This document shows positions 1 through 5,105 of a stretch of 5,105 bases of DNA, one piece after another (position 1 is the stretch's first letter; every line of letters begins with the position of its first letter). The DNA is from Paludibacteraceae bacterium (GTDB lineage: Bacteria > Bacteroidota > Bacteroidia > Bacteroidales > Paludibacteraceae), in NCBI GenBank assembly GCA_018055865.1, contig JAGPGR010000158.1, positions 1 to 5,105 of the forward strand, read 5' to 3'. The notes under the pieces were generated by a model, which worked only from the letters and a program-made list of their open reading frames with translations, was not told the DNA's origin and searched no databases. Both the position numbers and the translations under genes were made by a program.

Positions 1-909
1 CAGCTTGCTCCGGGTGTCGGGTGATGCTGTGGTAATCTTAATATTGCTGACGTAAGAAGCGCTCGAAGCACCCCTGTACAGCATAAATCCAAACCGGGTA
101 AACTTACTGCCTTCATACAGGTTGGTAGGCATATCAAGCACTTTCTCACCCTTGTGATAAATTCGCACACGCCGGTTTTGTACCCAGATAATCACGTGAT
201 TGACCTTTTCCTCTTCTACCGGATTGATGGTGGAAGATCCGGTAACTTTGGGATTTCCTGATTTTAAGCCTTGGGTTTCCCAGCCGGTTTTGGCAATATT
301 GACAATAAGCCCCGTACTTCCGTTGTAAGGGTCGCTCATCTCCTTGTAACTGTTTTCTCCGTAAATAGTAACGGCAGCAGCATACCTCGGAGCCCCTTTT
401 TTGGGAACTACATCAAATTCGACTATAAAATTTTTAGGAAACTCAATCGGTTTCAGCAACCACCAGTTGCCTTCTGTGGCATTCAGATTCAGCCAGTTGC
501 CTGGGGCAATGCTTAATGTATTGATTTCTCCTGATTTATTGGTGGTCCAGAGTGCCGGAAAATCGCCCACGGCATCCTGACTGAAATCTTCGTACAACAA
601 CACTTTATCGCCCGCCACAAAATCATAATTGGAAGTTGCCGTCAGTTTTTCACTCTTTTGGTTGTCCGAAGCTCCTTTTTTATTTGTTCCTTCCACAGTT
701 TCCTCCGTATCGGTTTTCTGATTGTCTTTTCCTTCGAGGCCGTCCAATGCTTTATCTGTTGCTTCACCGGCTTTTTTAGCAGCTCGGTTCTCCACTTTTT
801 GTTTGGCTGTATTTACAGCTTTTTTACCGACTTTTTCGAGCCATCCCTGAGCATTTACCTGCATGCCGAACAATATGCTCAAACATAGTAGAAATACAAT
901 TTTTTTCAT
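1..909 (-). CDS. Secreted envelope protein, probable OmpA family, 5' part only (cut by left edge)
   Basis: An open frame of 303 codons runs from ATG at 909 to base 1 with no stop, so the C-terminus is missing. Residues 1-20 form a clear signal peptide (MKK, hydrophobic core, cleavage likely at VNA|Q). Residues 22-60 are rich in Lys, Ala and Glu (WLEKVGKKAVNTAKQKVENR) and look helical; 60-90 is a polar linker. Residues about 100-295 are beta-rich, with LLYEDFSQ, GDFPALWTTN and VNHVIIWVQNRRVRIYHKG, which resembles a concanavalin/LamG-type sandwich rather than an OmpA transmembrane barrel. From memory, Bacteroidota proteins of this build carry a C-terminal peptidoglycan-binding OmpA domain starting just after a TRSKL-like segment, which is where the window ends; that domain is inferred, not seen. 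The gene is divergent from the sensor kinase and may share its operator. The signal peptide and reading frame are secure; the family name is moderately so. Confidence 0.75.
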   Translation of the reverse strand, partial: MKKIVFLLCLSILFGMQVNAQGWLEKVGKKAVNTAKQKVENRAAKKAGEATDKALDGLEGKDNQKTDTEETVEGTNKKGASDNQKSEKLTATSNYDFVAGDKVLLYEDFSQDAVGDFPALWTTNKSGEINTLSIAPGNWLNLNATEGNWWLLKPIEFPKNFIVEFDVVPKKGAPRYAAAVTIYGENSYKEMSDPYNGSTGLIVNIAKTGWETQGLKSGNPKVTGSSTINPVEEEKVNHVIIWVQNRRVRIYHKGEKVLDMPTNLYEGSKFTRFGFMLYRGASSASYVSNIKITTASPDTRSKL

Positions 910-1046
910 GGTTTTGATTTTTTATTTTTATAAAATTCATGTTAAATATCGCTGTGAATAACGTGTTTACATTTCAATTTGCTATTTCTAATGGCGTACA
1001 AAGCCTTTTTTGGGAAATCATTCAATATAAATAAGATTCAACTCAT

Positions 1047-1078
1047 CAAACGTAAAATTATATTTTCAATTTCTCAAA
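1047..1078 (-). promoter_or_regulatory. Bacteroidota-type promoter for the leftward secreted-protein gene
   Basis: On the minus strand, TTTG (1078-1075) is followed after 20 bp by TACGTTTG (1054-1047), an exact match to the TAnnTTTG -7 element of Bacteroidota with -33 spacing in the usual range. Transcription would start near 1041, giving an AT-rich leader of about 130 bases before the ATG at 909. I see no Shine-Dalgarno sequence, ORF or convincing hairpin in that leader (910-1040). The -33 element adjoins the inverted repeat at 1080-1101. Confidence 0.6.
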
Positions 1079-1079
1079 T

Positions 1080-1101
1080 AATACCCCCAAAAAGGGGTAT
1101 T
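1080..1101. promoter_or_regulatory. Inverted repeat, candidate operator between divergent promoters
   Basis: AATACCCC (1080-1087) and GGGGTATT (1094-1101) are perfect inverted copies around CAAAAA. Seen as protein half-sites, TACCCCC (1082-1088) and the complement of AGGGGTA (1093-1099), which is TACCCCT, lie 4 bp apart. The second matches, and the first nearly matches, the TACYYMT heptamer known for enterobacterial NarL; NarL's classical arrangement has a 2 bp gap. The repeat lies directly upstream of the leftward -33 element and over the zone where a -33 for the rightward TATATTTG would fall. Binding by the NarL-type regulator encoded downstream is inferred from this. A transcribed hairpin is a weaker alternative. 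Confidence 0.55.
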
Positions 1102-1120
1102 TTTAAAAAAAAATCAATGT

Positions 1121-1128
1121 TATATTTG
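1121..1128 (+). promoter_or_regulatory. Candidate -7 element of the two-component operon (upstream option)
   Basis: TATATTTG fits TAnnTTTG. No TTG is present at the expected -33 distance; that zone is taken up by the right half of the inverted repeat at 1080-1101, as would be expected if an activator replaces the -33 contact. The implied transcript would start near 1134 and have a leader of about 65 bases before the ATG at 1199. Confidence 0.4.
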
Positions 1129-1143
1129 CATAAGAAAAAATCG

Positions 1144-1151
1144 TACATTTG
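1144..1151 (+). promoter_or_regulatory. Candidate -7 element of the two-component operon (downstream option)
   Basis: TACATTTG is a second exact match to TAnnTTTG. The nearest upstream TTTG (1125-1128) is only 15 bp away, which is short. A start near 1157 would leave the ATG at 1166 with almost no leader, favouring translation from 1199. The same bases form the left arm of the inverted repeat 1144-1170, so this match could be partly coincidental. Confidence 0.35.
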
Positions 1152-1170
1152 TTTGATATCAATAAATGTA
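1144..1170. repeat. Nested inverted repeats upstream of the kinase start
   Basis: TACATTT (1144-1150) is repeated inverted as AAATGTA (1164-1170), and inside it TTGATATCAA (1153-1162) is a perfect palindrome with almost the same centre (1157 against 1157.5). The pair lies just upstream of the chosen kinase start and could be a second operator or a weak leader hairpin. It is AT-rich, so chance symmetry is possible. Confidence 0.3.
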
Positions 1171-1198
1171 TGGATTTGATTATATAGAATTATCACGC

Positions 1199-3130
1199 AT
1201 GAAAAAAATACATATTTTCTGTTTTGCTGCGTTACTATTTTGTTTTCCATTAATACCGGCTGCACAAAATACCGATTCGATACTCAATATGTATCGGAAT
1301 AACCGGGGAATTTACAATACCGACTCCCTGTTAGCTAAAAGTAAACTAATGATGTTTGCCAATCCGGAAAAATCGCTTGAAATGCTGGAAAAAACTATCG
1401 TCGTAGCCCGAAAACAAGGCGACCTGATAAAATTAGGCGACAGCTATCGGGCCATTGGAAGTTTTTACAGTGATATCAAAGGAGATATTAATGCCGCAAC
1501 CCGAAATTATCAGCTGGCCGACAGCATTTACAGAAGAAATAAAGGAAAAAAAAGCAGCGAAGGAATTGGTGCCATATATCATTGCTATGGAGTCATTTAT
1601 CAACGGCAAAGCGACTATCTCTCATCCATCGATTACTACACAAAAGCGCTGCATGTGTTTGACAGTATAGGCAATGAAACTATCAGACCCAAGACATTAA
1701 ATAATCTTTCAACTTTGTATTCGTACTTAAAAGACAATGCAAAAGCCGAAAAATACGCCCGGGAATGCTTGCAACTGTCGGTCAAAATCAACGATGATTA
1801 TTTGCTATCGGCCATCAGCACCACACTTGCATCGGTACTTATTAATCAGGGAAAATACGACGAAGTTCCCGCACTACTCAATAATGCCGAAGAAATAGCA
1901 AAAATCCGCAACGATAACTACATACTGGATTTGGTCAACCTGAATTACGGGTCGTATGAGGTCTTTCACAAAAAAAATTATTCCAAAGCCATCAATCATT
2001 ACCGGCTGGCAATACAATACGCTGAAAAGATCGGGAATGAATACGAGAAAATGCGTGCTCTGTCAAATCTTGCTGAGTCGTATCTTCTGAATAATGAGAT
2101 AAGTAAAGCAAAACAAACGGCCAATGAAGCTTATTTATTGGCAGTAAAGCAGGAATCGGATGACGTACAACAACGACTATTAAGCGTAATGGCTAAAACA
2201 GAAGCTTCGGAAAGTGATTTTGAAAGCGCATATAAGCACCTGCTGCTCGCTTCCGAACTGAAAGATTCGGTTTTCAACGAAAGTAACGCTCGGAATATCA
2301 ACTTCTTAGAAGCAACATACCAGGCGGAGAAGAAAGAAATGCGCATAGCAGCCCTCGAAAAAGATAAAAAACTATTACGCTTTTTCGTTTTTTCAGGTGC
2401 CTTTACACTGCTATTGTTGCTGTTGATTTTTTATTTCATGCATAAATCCATTCGTCGGAAAAAACAACTGGCCGAACAAAAAATAATACAGCTCGAAAAA
2501 GAGAAACAACTGGTGGCTACTCAGGCCGTACTGGATGGCGAAACTGCAGAGCGCAGCCGGCTCGCACGCGACCTTCACGATGGATTGGGAGGAATGTTAT
2601 CGGCCGTAAAACTAAACTTATTTGACATGAAACAGGGAGTATTCATCGAGGCAGAAGACGTGCTGCGCTTTAATAAAGTAATGGACATGCTTGATAATTC
2701 CATGCAGGAACTGCGGCGGGTAGCTCACAACATGATGCCCGAATCTCTGTCCCGCTATGGTCTGAAAGTAGCTCTGGAAGATTTTTGCGGCAGTTTCCTT
2801 CATGTACATTTCCATTTTTTCGGTGAAGAGAAAAGAATTGAAAATTCCATAGAAATAGCTCTTTATCGTGTTGTTTTTGAACTGGTGAACAATGCCGTAA
2901 AACATGCAAAAGCAGAAAACATCAACGTGCAGATCGTTCAGCAGCTCAACAGGATATCCATTAACGTACAGGACGATGGAAAAGGATTTGAACCCGAAGA
3001 AAAATCGAAAGGTGCAGGACTTCAAAACATCAGAAACCGCATAAATTCAGTTGGGGGCACGCTGAATATACTCTCATCGAAAGATGAAGGAACCGAAATT
3101 ATCATTGATATTAACTTAAATGCAGAATAA
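1199..3130 (+). CDS. TPR-containing membrane sensor histidine kinase (HisKA_3 / HATPase_c)
   Basis: This is a 643-residue two-component sensor kinase. I chose ATG 1199 over the in-frame ATG at 1166 because it puts MKK and a signal peptide (residues 1-22) at the N-terminus. About seven TPR-like repeats of 38-40 residues span 77-358 and should form a periplasmic sensor. One membrane helix lies at about 395-414, flanked by charged coiled-coil segments (360-394 and 417-450). The HisKA_3 dimerisation domain has the motif ERSRLARDLHDGLGG with phosphoacceptor His460. HATPase_c follows, with N-box ELVNNAVKHAKA (Asn564/565), G1 DDGKGF (592-597) and G2 GAGLQNIRNR (605-614). Known for the family: autophosphorylation on His and transfer to a NarL-type regulator; that gene starts 2 bp after this stop. 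One oddity is that the HDxxxQ phosphatase motif reads HDGLGG. The signal sensed is unknown. Confidence 0.95.
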   Translation: MKKIHIFCFAALLFCFPLIPAAQNTDSILNMYRNNRGIYNTDSLLAKSKLMMFANPEKSLEMLEKTIVVARKQGDLIKLGDSYRAIGSFYSDIKGDINAATRNYQLADSIYRRNKGKKSSEGIGAIYHCYGVIYQRQSDYLSSIDYYTKALHVFDSIGNETIRPKTLNNLSTLYSYLKDNAKAEKYARECLQLSVKINDDYLLSAISTTLASVLINQGKYDEVPALLNNAEEIAKIRNDNYILDLVNLNYGSYEVFHKKNYSKAINHYRLAIQYAEKIGNEYEKMRALSNLAESYLLNNEISKAKQTANEAYLLAVKQESDDVQQRLLSVMAKTEASESDFESAYKHLLLASELKDSVFNESNARNINFLEATYQAEKKEMRIAALEKDKKLLRFFVFSGAFTLLLLLLIFYFMHKSIRRKKQLAEQKIIQLEKEKQLVATQAVLDGETAERSRLARDLHDGLGGMLSAVKLNLFDMKQGVFIEAEDVLRFNKVMDMLDNSMQELRRVAHNMMPESLSRYGLKVALEDFCGSFLHVHFHFFGEEKRIENSIEIALYRVVFELVNNAVKHAKAENINVQIVQQLNRISINVQDDGKGFEPEEKSKGAGLQNIRNRINSVGGTLNILSSKDEGTEIIIDINLNAE

Positions 3131-3132
3131 AA

Positions 3133-3750
3133 ATGGAAAAAATCAAACTCCTGATAGTAGACGATCACCGTGTGTTGGTTGAAGGATTGAACAAACTGTT
3201 CGATAATTCTGATACAGTGGATGTTATTGGTGTGGCATATTCCGGAAAAGAATGCCGGAGTGCCCTGCGGAAAGAATTGCCCGATGTGATTTTGCTTGAT
3301 ATCAACCTGCCCGACGTAAGTGGTATTGACCTTTGTAAAGAAATAAAAACCGAAAATCCTGAAATAAGAATTGTAGCACTTTCCAGTTTCAACGAATACA
3401 CCATCGTTCGTCGCATGATCGAAAACGGCGCTTCGGGCTATGTCGTTAAAAACGCCATGCCCGAAGAAATAATGATGAGCGTGGAAACTGTGGCAAAAAA
3501 TGAAATTTTTCTGTGTGAAGAGATAGATCTGCTCATGCGAAAACGCTCCAACAACCCGATATGGCTCACTCCGCGTGAAAAAGAGCTGCTGAAGTACATT
3601 GTAGAAGGACTCACAAATCACGAAATAGCCGAAAAAATGTATCTCGGTGTAGAAACCATCAACAGCTATCGGAAAAATTTGCTCATCAAATTAGGGGCAA
3701 AAAATACTGCTGTTCTTGTCAGAATGGCTTTGGAGGAAAAGCTGGTGTAA
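3133..3750 (+). CDS. NarL/LuxR-family response regulator
   Basis: This 205-residue protein is a DNA-binding response regulator and the evident partner of the upstream kinase: only 2 bp separate the genes and there is no Shine-Dalgarno sequence, so translation is probably coupled. The N-terminal receiver domain (about 4-120) has acidic residues Asp10 and Asp11, phosphoacceptor Asp56 in VILLDINLPD, Ser84 at the Thr/Ser switch position and Lys106 in YVVKN. The LuxR/GerE helix-turn-helix (about 143-202) shows LTPREKELLKYIVEGLTNHE, then the recognition region GVETINSYRKNLLIKLGAKN. Length and domain order are normal for the family. Phosphorylation should promote dimerisation and binding to an inverted repeat; the one at 1080-1101 is the obvious candidate, which would make the operon autoregulated. 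Targets outside the window are unknown. Confidence 0.95.
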   Translation: MEKIKLLIVDDHRVLVEGLNKLFDNSDTVDVIGVAYSGKECRSALRKELPDVILLDINLPDVSGIDLCKEIKTENPEIRIVALSSFNEYTIVRRMIENGASGYVVKNAMPEEIMMSVETVAKNEIFLCEEIDLLMRKRSNNPIWLTPREKELLKYIVEGLTNHEIAEKMYLGVETINSYRKNLLIKLGAKNTAVLVRMALEEKLV

Positions 3751-3754
3751 TTCT

Positions 3755-3958
3755 CTACGCCCCCAATGCCTTGAGCGCTTCGTAAACCAGGAATGCCGGC
3801 CAAACCAACGCTTTTAGAAATCCAACAACTCCGGCACCGAATGTAGCTGCCTGCGAAATAAAATAGATAGCTGCTCCTATCAAACCCAGTCCATACACTG
3901 CTCCTCCCGATGCTTGAGAGGAGTTGTTGTTTTTACAGCAGTTCGTTTCGTCTTTCAT
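3755..3958 (-). CDS. Small two-helix membrane protein of unknown function
   Basis: This gene encodes 67 residues from ATG 3958. The same frame also has ATGs at 3967 and 3997, but 3997 falls inside the predicted -7 element (4002-3995), and 3958 gives the MKDETNCCKN start I would expect. After a polar N-terminus with a Cys7-Cys8 pair and an Asn/Ser-rich stretch come two hydrophobic, Gly-rich helices: about 20-38 (GGAVYGLGLIGAAIYF) and 43-65 (KALVWPAFLVYEALK). I recall similar short proteins with GGAVYGLGxIGA and VWPAFLVYE segments annotated as hypothetical in many anaerobes; this is memory, not a search. No function is known to me. The gene has its own promoter and converges on the response regulator with 4 bp between stop codons. 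It is probably a real gene, since its hydrophobic pattern and promoter agree. Confidence 0.8.
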   Translation of the reverse strand: MKDETNCCKNNNSSQASGGAVYGLGLIGAAIYFISQAATFGAGVVGFLKALVWPAFLVYEALKALGA

Positions 3959-3994
3959 AACGTACATTTTTTTTTGTGAAATATAAATATTGTT

Positions 3995-4029
3995 CAAATT
4001 TAATCATTTTTGTTTCCGGTGTATTCAAA
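3995..4029 (-). promoter_or_regulatory. Promoter of the small membrane-protein gene
   Basis: On the minus strand, TTTG (4029-4026) is followed after 23 bp by TAAATTTG (4002-3995), an exact TAnnTTTG match; the spacing is at the long end. Transcription would begin near 3989, about 30 bases before the ATG at 3958, which argues against translation starting at 3997. The leader is AT-rich with an A-tract and no Shine-Dalgarno sequence. Confidence 0.5.
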
Positions 4030-4082
4030 ATTGCAATTATTTTTCAATTCTTTTCTATATCTAAATGTGCTTGTAGCTTTAC

Positions 4083-4116
4083 AAAAAAAAACCTACTCCG
4101 AACGGAATAAGTTTTT
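4083..4116 (-). terminator. Intrinsic terminator of the 2-oxoacid oxidoreductase operon
   Basis: The arms 4087-4100 and 4103-4116 pair along their whole length only in the leftward transcript, where two positions become G-U wobbles; in the rightward transcript they would be A-C mismatches. The core is CCG-UU-CGG, with the inner G-C pair probably open to give a GUUC tetraloop. The hairpin is followed by an uninterrupted run of nine U (4091-4083). It begins 30 bases after the gamma-subunit stop, as expected for a Rho-independent terminator of that operon. Confidence 0.85.
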
Positions 4117-4145
4117 CTGTATTTTAGAAATTATCAAAAATAGAC

Positions 4146-4694
4146 TTATACTTCGTATTTTTCTACAATATCCATACCGGTCATAATTGATTTTTCATTC
4201 ATCGGAATAAGGTGATGATGACGCTCGGGCAATGATTTTTTCAGTCCTTTCAGCACATTTTCCACTTTCACAATTGGACGAATTTTCAAAAAACCACCCA
4301 GAATCATCATATTCAATGTTTTTACCATATCATGTTTGTAGGCATATTCTGTGGCGTCCACTTTGTAGATGTTGATATCGGTGCGTGTCGGGAATTTTTT
4401 GAAGCCATTGCTGTCGAAAATCAGTGTACCACCCGCTTTCACTCTACTCTCGAATTTATCCAGTGAAGGTTGATTGAGTACAATGACGGTGTCGTATTTA
4501 TTCAAAATGGGCGAACTGATTTTTTCATCGCTCAGAATTACTGTAACATTGGCAGTTCCGCCACGCTGTTCTGGTCCGTATGATGGTAGCCAGCTCACCT
4601 CCTGTCCCTGCATCAAACCTGAGTACACCAAAATTTTTCCCATGGACAGCACTCCCTGTCCGCCAAATCCCGATATTAATATTTCTTCTTTCAT
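4146..4694 (-). CDS. 2-oxoacid:ferredoxin oxidoreductase, gamma subunit
   Basis: This 182-residue protein is the complete gamma (catalytic-domain III type) subunit of a pyruvate/2-oxoacid:acceptor oxidoreductase. Visible hallmarks are ISGFGGQGVLSMGK at 7-20, with the Gly-rich GxGGQG loop, SYGPEQRGGTANVTV at 38-52, VLNQPSLDKF at 72-81, GGTLIFDSNG at 88-97, and LPERHHHLIPMN at 155-166 near the C-terminus. The length is typical for a stand-alone gamma subunit. The complex decarboxylates a 2-oxoacid with CoA to acyl-CoA and CO2 and reduces ferredoxin in the cytoplasm. The TPP-binding beta gene lies directly upstream, 22 bp away; the alpha and ferredoxin-like subunits are expected further right, outside the window. 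Whether the substrate is 2-oxoglutarate (Kor) or branched-chain 2-oxoacids (Vor) cannot be decided here, so no symbol is given. The start ATG lacks a Shine-Dalgarno sequence. Confidence 0.93.
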   Translation of the reverse strand: MKEEILISGFGGQGVLSMGKILVYSGLMQGQEVSWLPSYGPEQRGGTANVTVILSDEKISSPILNKYDTVIVLNQPSLDKFESRVKAGGTLIFDSNGFKKFPTRTDINIYKVDATEYAYKHDMVKTLNMMILGGFLKIRPIVKVENVLKGLKKSLPERHHHLIPMNEKSIMTGMDIVEKYEV

Positions 4695-4722
4695 ACTACT
4701 GACTATTAACTATAAACTATTC
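4695..4722. repeat. Four imperfect tandem heptamers forming the beta-gamma intergenic spacer
   Basis: On the plus strand the units are ACTACTG, ACTATTA, ACTATAA and ACTATTC, each seven bases with no gap. They fill the 22 bp between the two oxidoreductase genes, and the last unit contains the stop codon of the beta gene. On the coding strand the units end in AGT, and the gamma ATG follows the last one directly. No other function is visible. Confidence 0.6.
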
Positions 4723-5105
4723 ATTTTTCAAGTCGCCAAGCGGATATTCCGGAAACATATTTTCCACCATCCAGTCGTTGGATGCAGCAGGTGTCATTTT
4801 CCAACCGGAGTTACAGGTTGAAACCACTTCGACCACTGAAGTACCTTTCTTATTCAACGTATTTTCAAATGCTTTCTGTATGGCTTTTTTAGTTTTTCGA
4901 ACTCCGCCTACGTTATGCACACTCTGACGGGTCACGTAACAGGTTCCGGGCAGTTTAGCAAGTAAATCGGTAATATTAAGTGGATGGCCATTCAGCTGTA
5001 CATCACGTCCGTAAGGCGAGGTAGCAGTTTTCATGCCAACGAGTGTAGTAGGAGCCATCTGGCCTCCGGTCATACCATAAATCCCGTTGTTGATAAATAC
5101 AATGG
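4717..5105 (-). CDS. 2-oxoacid:ferredoxin oxidoreductase, TPP-binding beta subunit, 3' part only
   Basis: The frame is open from the right edge (first full codon at 5103) to the TAG at 4719-4717. It encodes the last 128 residues, so the N-terminus lies outside the window; the ATG at 5073 is internal. The visible part begins IVFINNGIYGMTGGQMAPTT, the end of the thiamine pyrophosphate/Mg2+ binding region with the conserved NNGIYGMTGGQ, followed by KTATSPYGRD, the VTRQSVHN segment and the C-terminal STCNSGWKMTP ... MFPEYPLGDL. These segments are typical of Bacteroidales beta (KorB/VorB-like) subunits. The protein binds TPP and, with alpha and gamma, performs CoA-dependent oxidative decarboxylation of a 2-oxoacid. 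The gene lies immediately upstream of gamma in the same operon, which ends at the terminator at 4083-4116. The exact substrate is unresolved. Confidence 0.93.
   Translation of the reverse strand, partial: IVFINNGIYGMTGGQMAPTTLVGMKTATSPYGRDVQLNGHPLNITDLLAKLPGTCYVTRQSVHNVGGVRKTKKAIQKAFENTLNKKGTSVVEVVSTCNSGWKMTPAASNDWMVENMFPEYPLGDLKNE

Noticed and set aside
271..888. Plus-strand open frames at 271-516 and 658-888
   Set aside because: Both are antisense to the continuous minus-strand frame with a signal peptide; their translations look like shadow sequence (Phe/Ser/Cys-rich).
993..1010. GGC-N7-GCC followed by T6, looking like a rightward terminator
   Set aside because: Only three base pairs with a seven-base loop, and no rightward gene ends before it.
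1166..1198. Upstream in-frame ATG giving an 11-residue longer kinase
   Set aside because: The extension puts MYGFDYIELSR ahead of a normal MKK signal peptide and begins too close to a possible transcription start; ATG 1199 fits better.
979..1265. Short open frames in the intergenic region on both strands
   Set aside because: Low-complexity Lys/Ile/Phe-rich translations from AT-rich regulatory DNA, overlapping promoters and the inverted repeat.
2618..3025. Long open frames antisense to the kinase and regulator (also 3022-3621 on the minus strand)
   Set aside because: They lie opposite genes with unmistakable domain motifs, and their translations show no recognisable domain; they are shadows of the real genes.
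3755..3958. Small protein as a double-glycine-leader bacteriocin (SGG before a Gly-rich hydrophobic stretch)
   Set aside because: The putative leader lacks the usual spaced hydrophobic residues, there are no transporter, peptidase or immunity genes nearby, and the sequence reads as an ordinary two-helix membrane protein.
1..5105. tRNA, rRNA, CRISPR array, insertion sequence or attachment site
   Set aside because: None was recognised by eye on either strand: no spaced direct repeats, no transposase motifs and no cloverleaf-like sequence. A covariance-model search was not possible here.

Overview
The window looks like the chromosome of an anaerobic member of the Bacteroidota, probably order Bacteroidales. 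The evidence is AT-rich DNA (roughly 40% GC by eye), promoters of the Bacteroidota type (TAnnTTTG), starts without Shine-Dalgarno sequences, a sensor kinase with a periplasmic TPR array, and a ferredoxin-dependent 2-oxoacid oxidoreductase whose sequence looks like Bacteroidales homologues. The genus cannot be settled from this sequence.

Layout: (1) 1-909, minus strand: the first 303 codons of a secreted protein, cut by the left edge. It has a signal peptide, a Lys/Ala-rich helical segment and a concanavalin/LamG-like beta domain, and is probably an OmpA-family protein whose OmpA domain lies outside the window. (2) 910-1198: a divergent regulatory region with promoter-like elements on both strands and a strong inverted repeat between them. 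(3) 1199-3750, plus strand: a tight two-gene two-component operon, made of a TPR/HisKA_3/HATPase sensor kinase and a NarL/LuxR-type response regulator. (4) 3755-3958, minus strand: a 67-residue two-helix membrane protein of unknown function, ending 4 bp from the regulator's stop. (5) 3959-4145: the promoter of that small gene and an intrinsic terminator for the genes to the right. (6) 4146-5105, minus strand: the gamma subunit and the 3' part of the TPP-binding beta subunit of a 2-oxoacid:ferredoxin oxidoreductase, separated by a spacer made of heptamer repeats.

How they work together: the kinase and regulator are almost certainly cognate. The inverted repeat at 1080-1101 has two half-sites close to the NarL heptamer. 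It adjoins the -33 element of the promoter for the secreted protein and overlaps the -33 zone of a kinase promoter. The working hypothesis is that the regulator controls both its own operon and the divergent envelope gene. The oxidoreductase is a separate metabolic unit (oxidative decarboxylation of 2-oxoacids to acyl-CoA with reduction of ferredoxin). The gene families are all recognisable ones; I see no clear new defence, mobile or RNA system. The most informative items are the putative shared operator, the kinase's missing phosphatase-motif residue, the small conserved membrane protein and the heptamer spacer.
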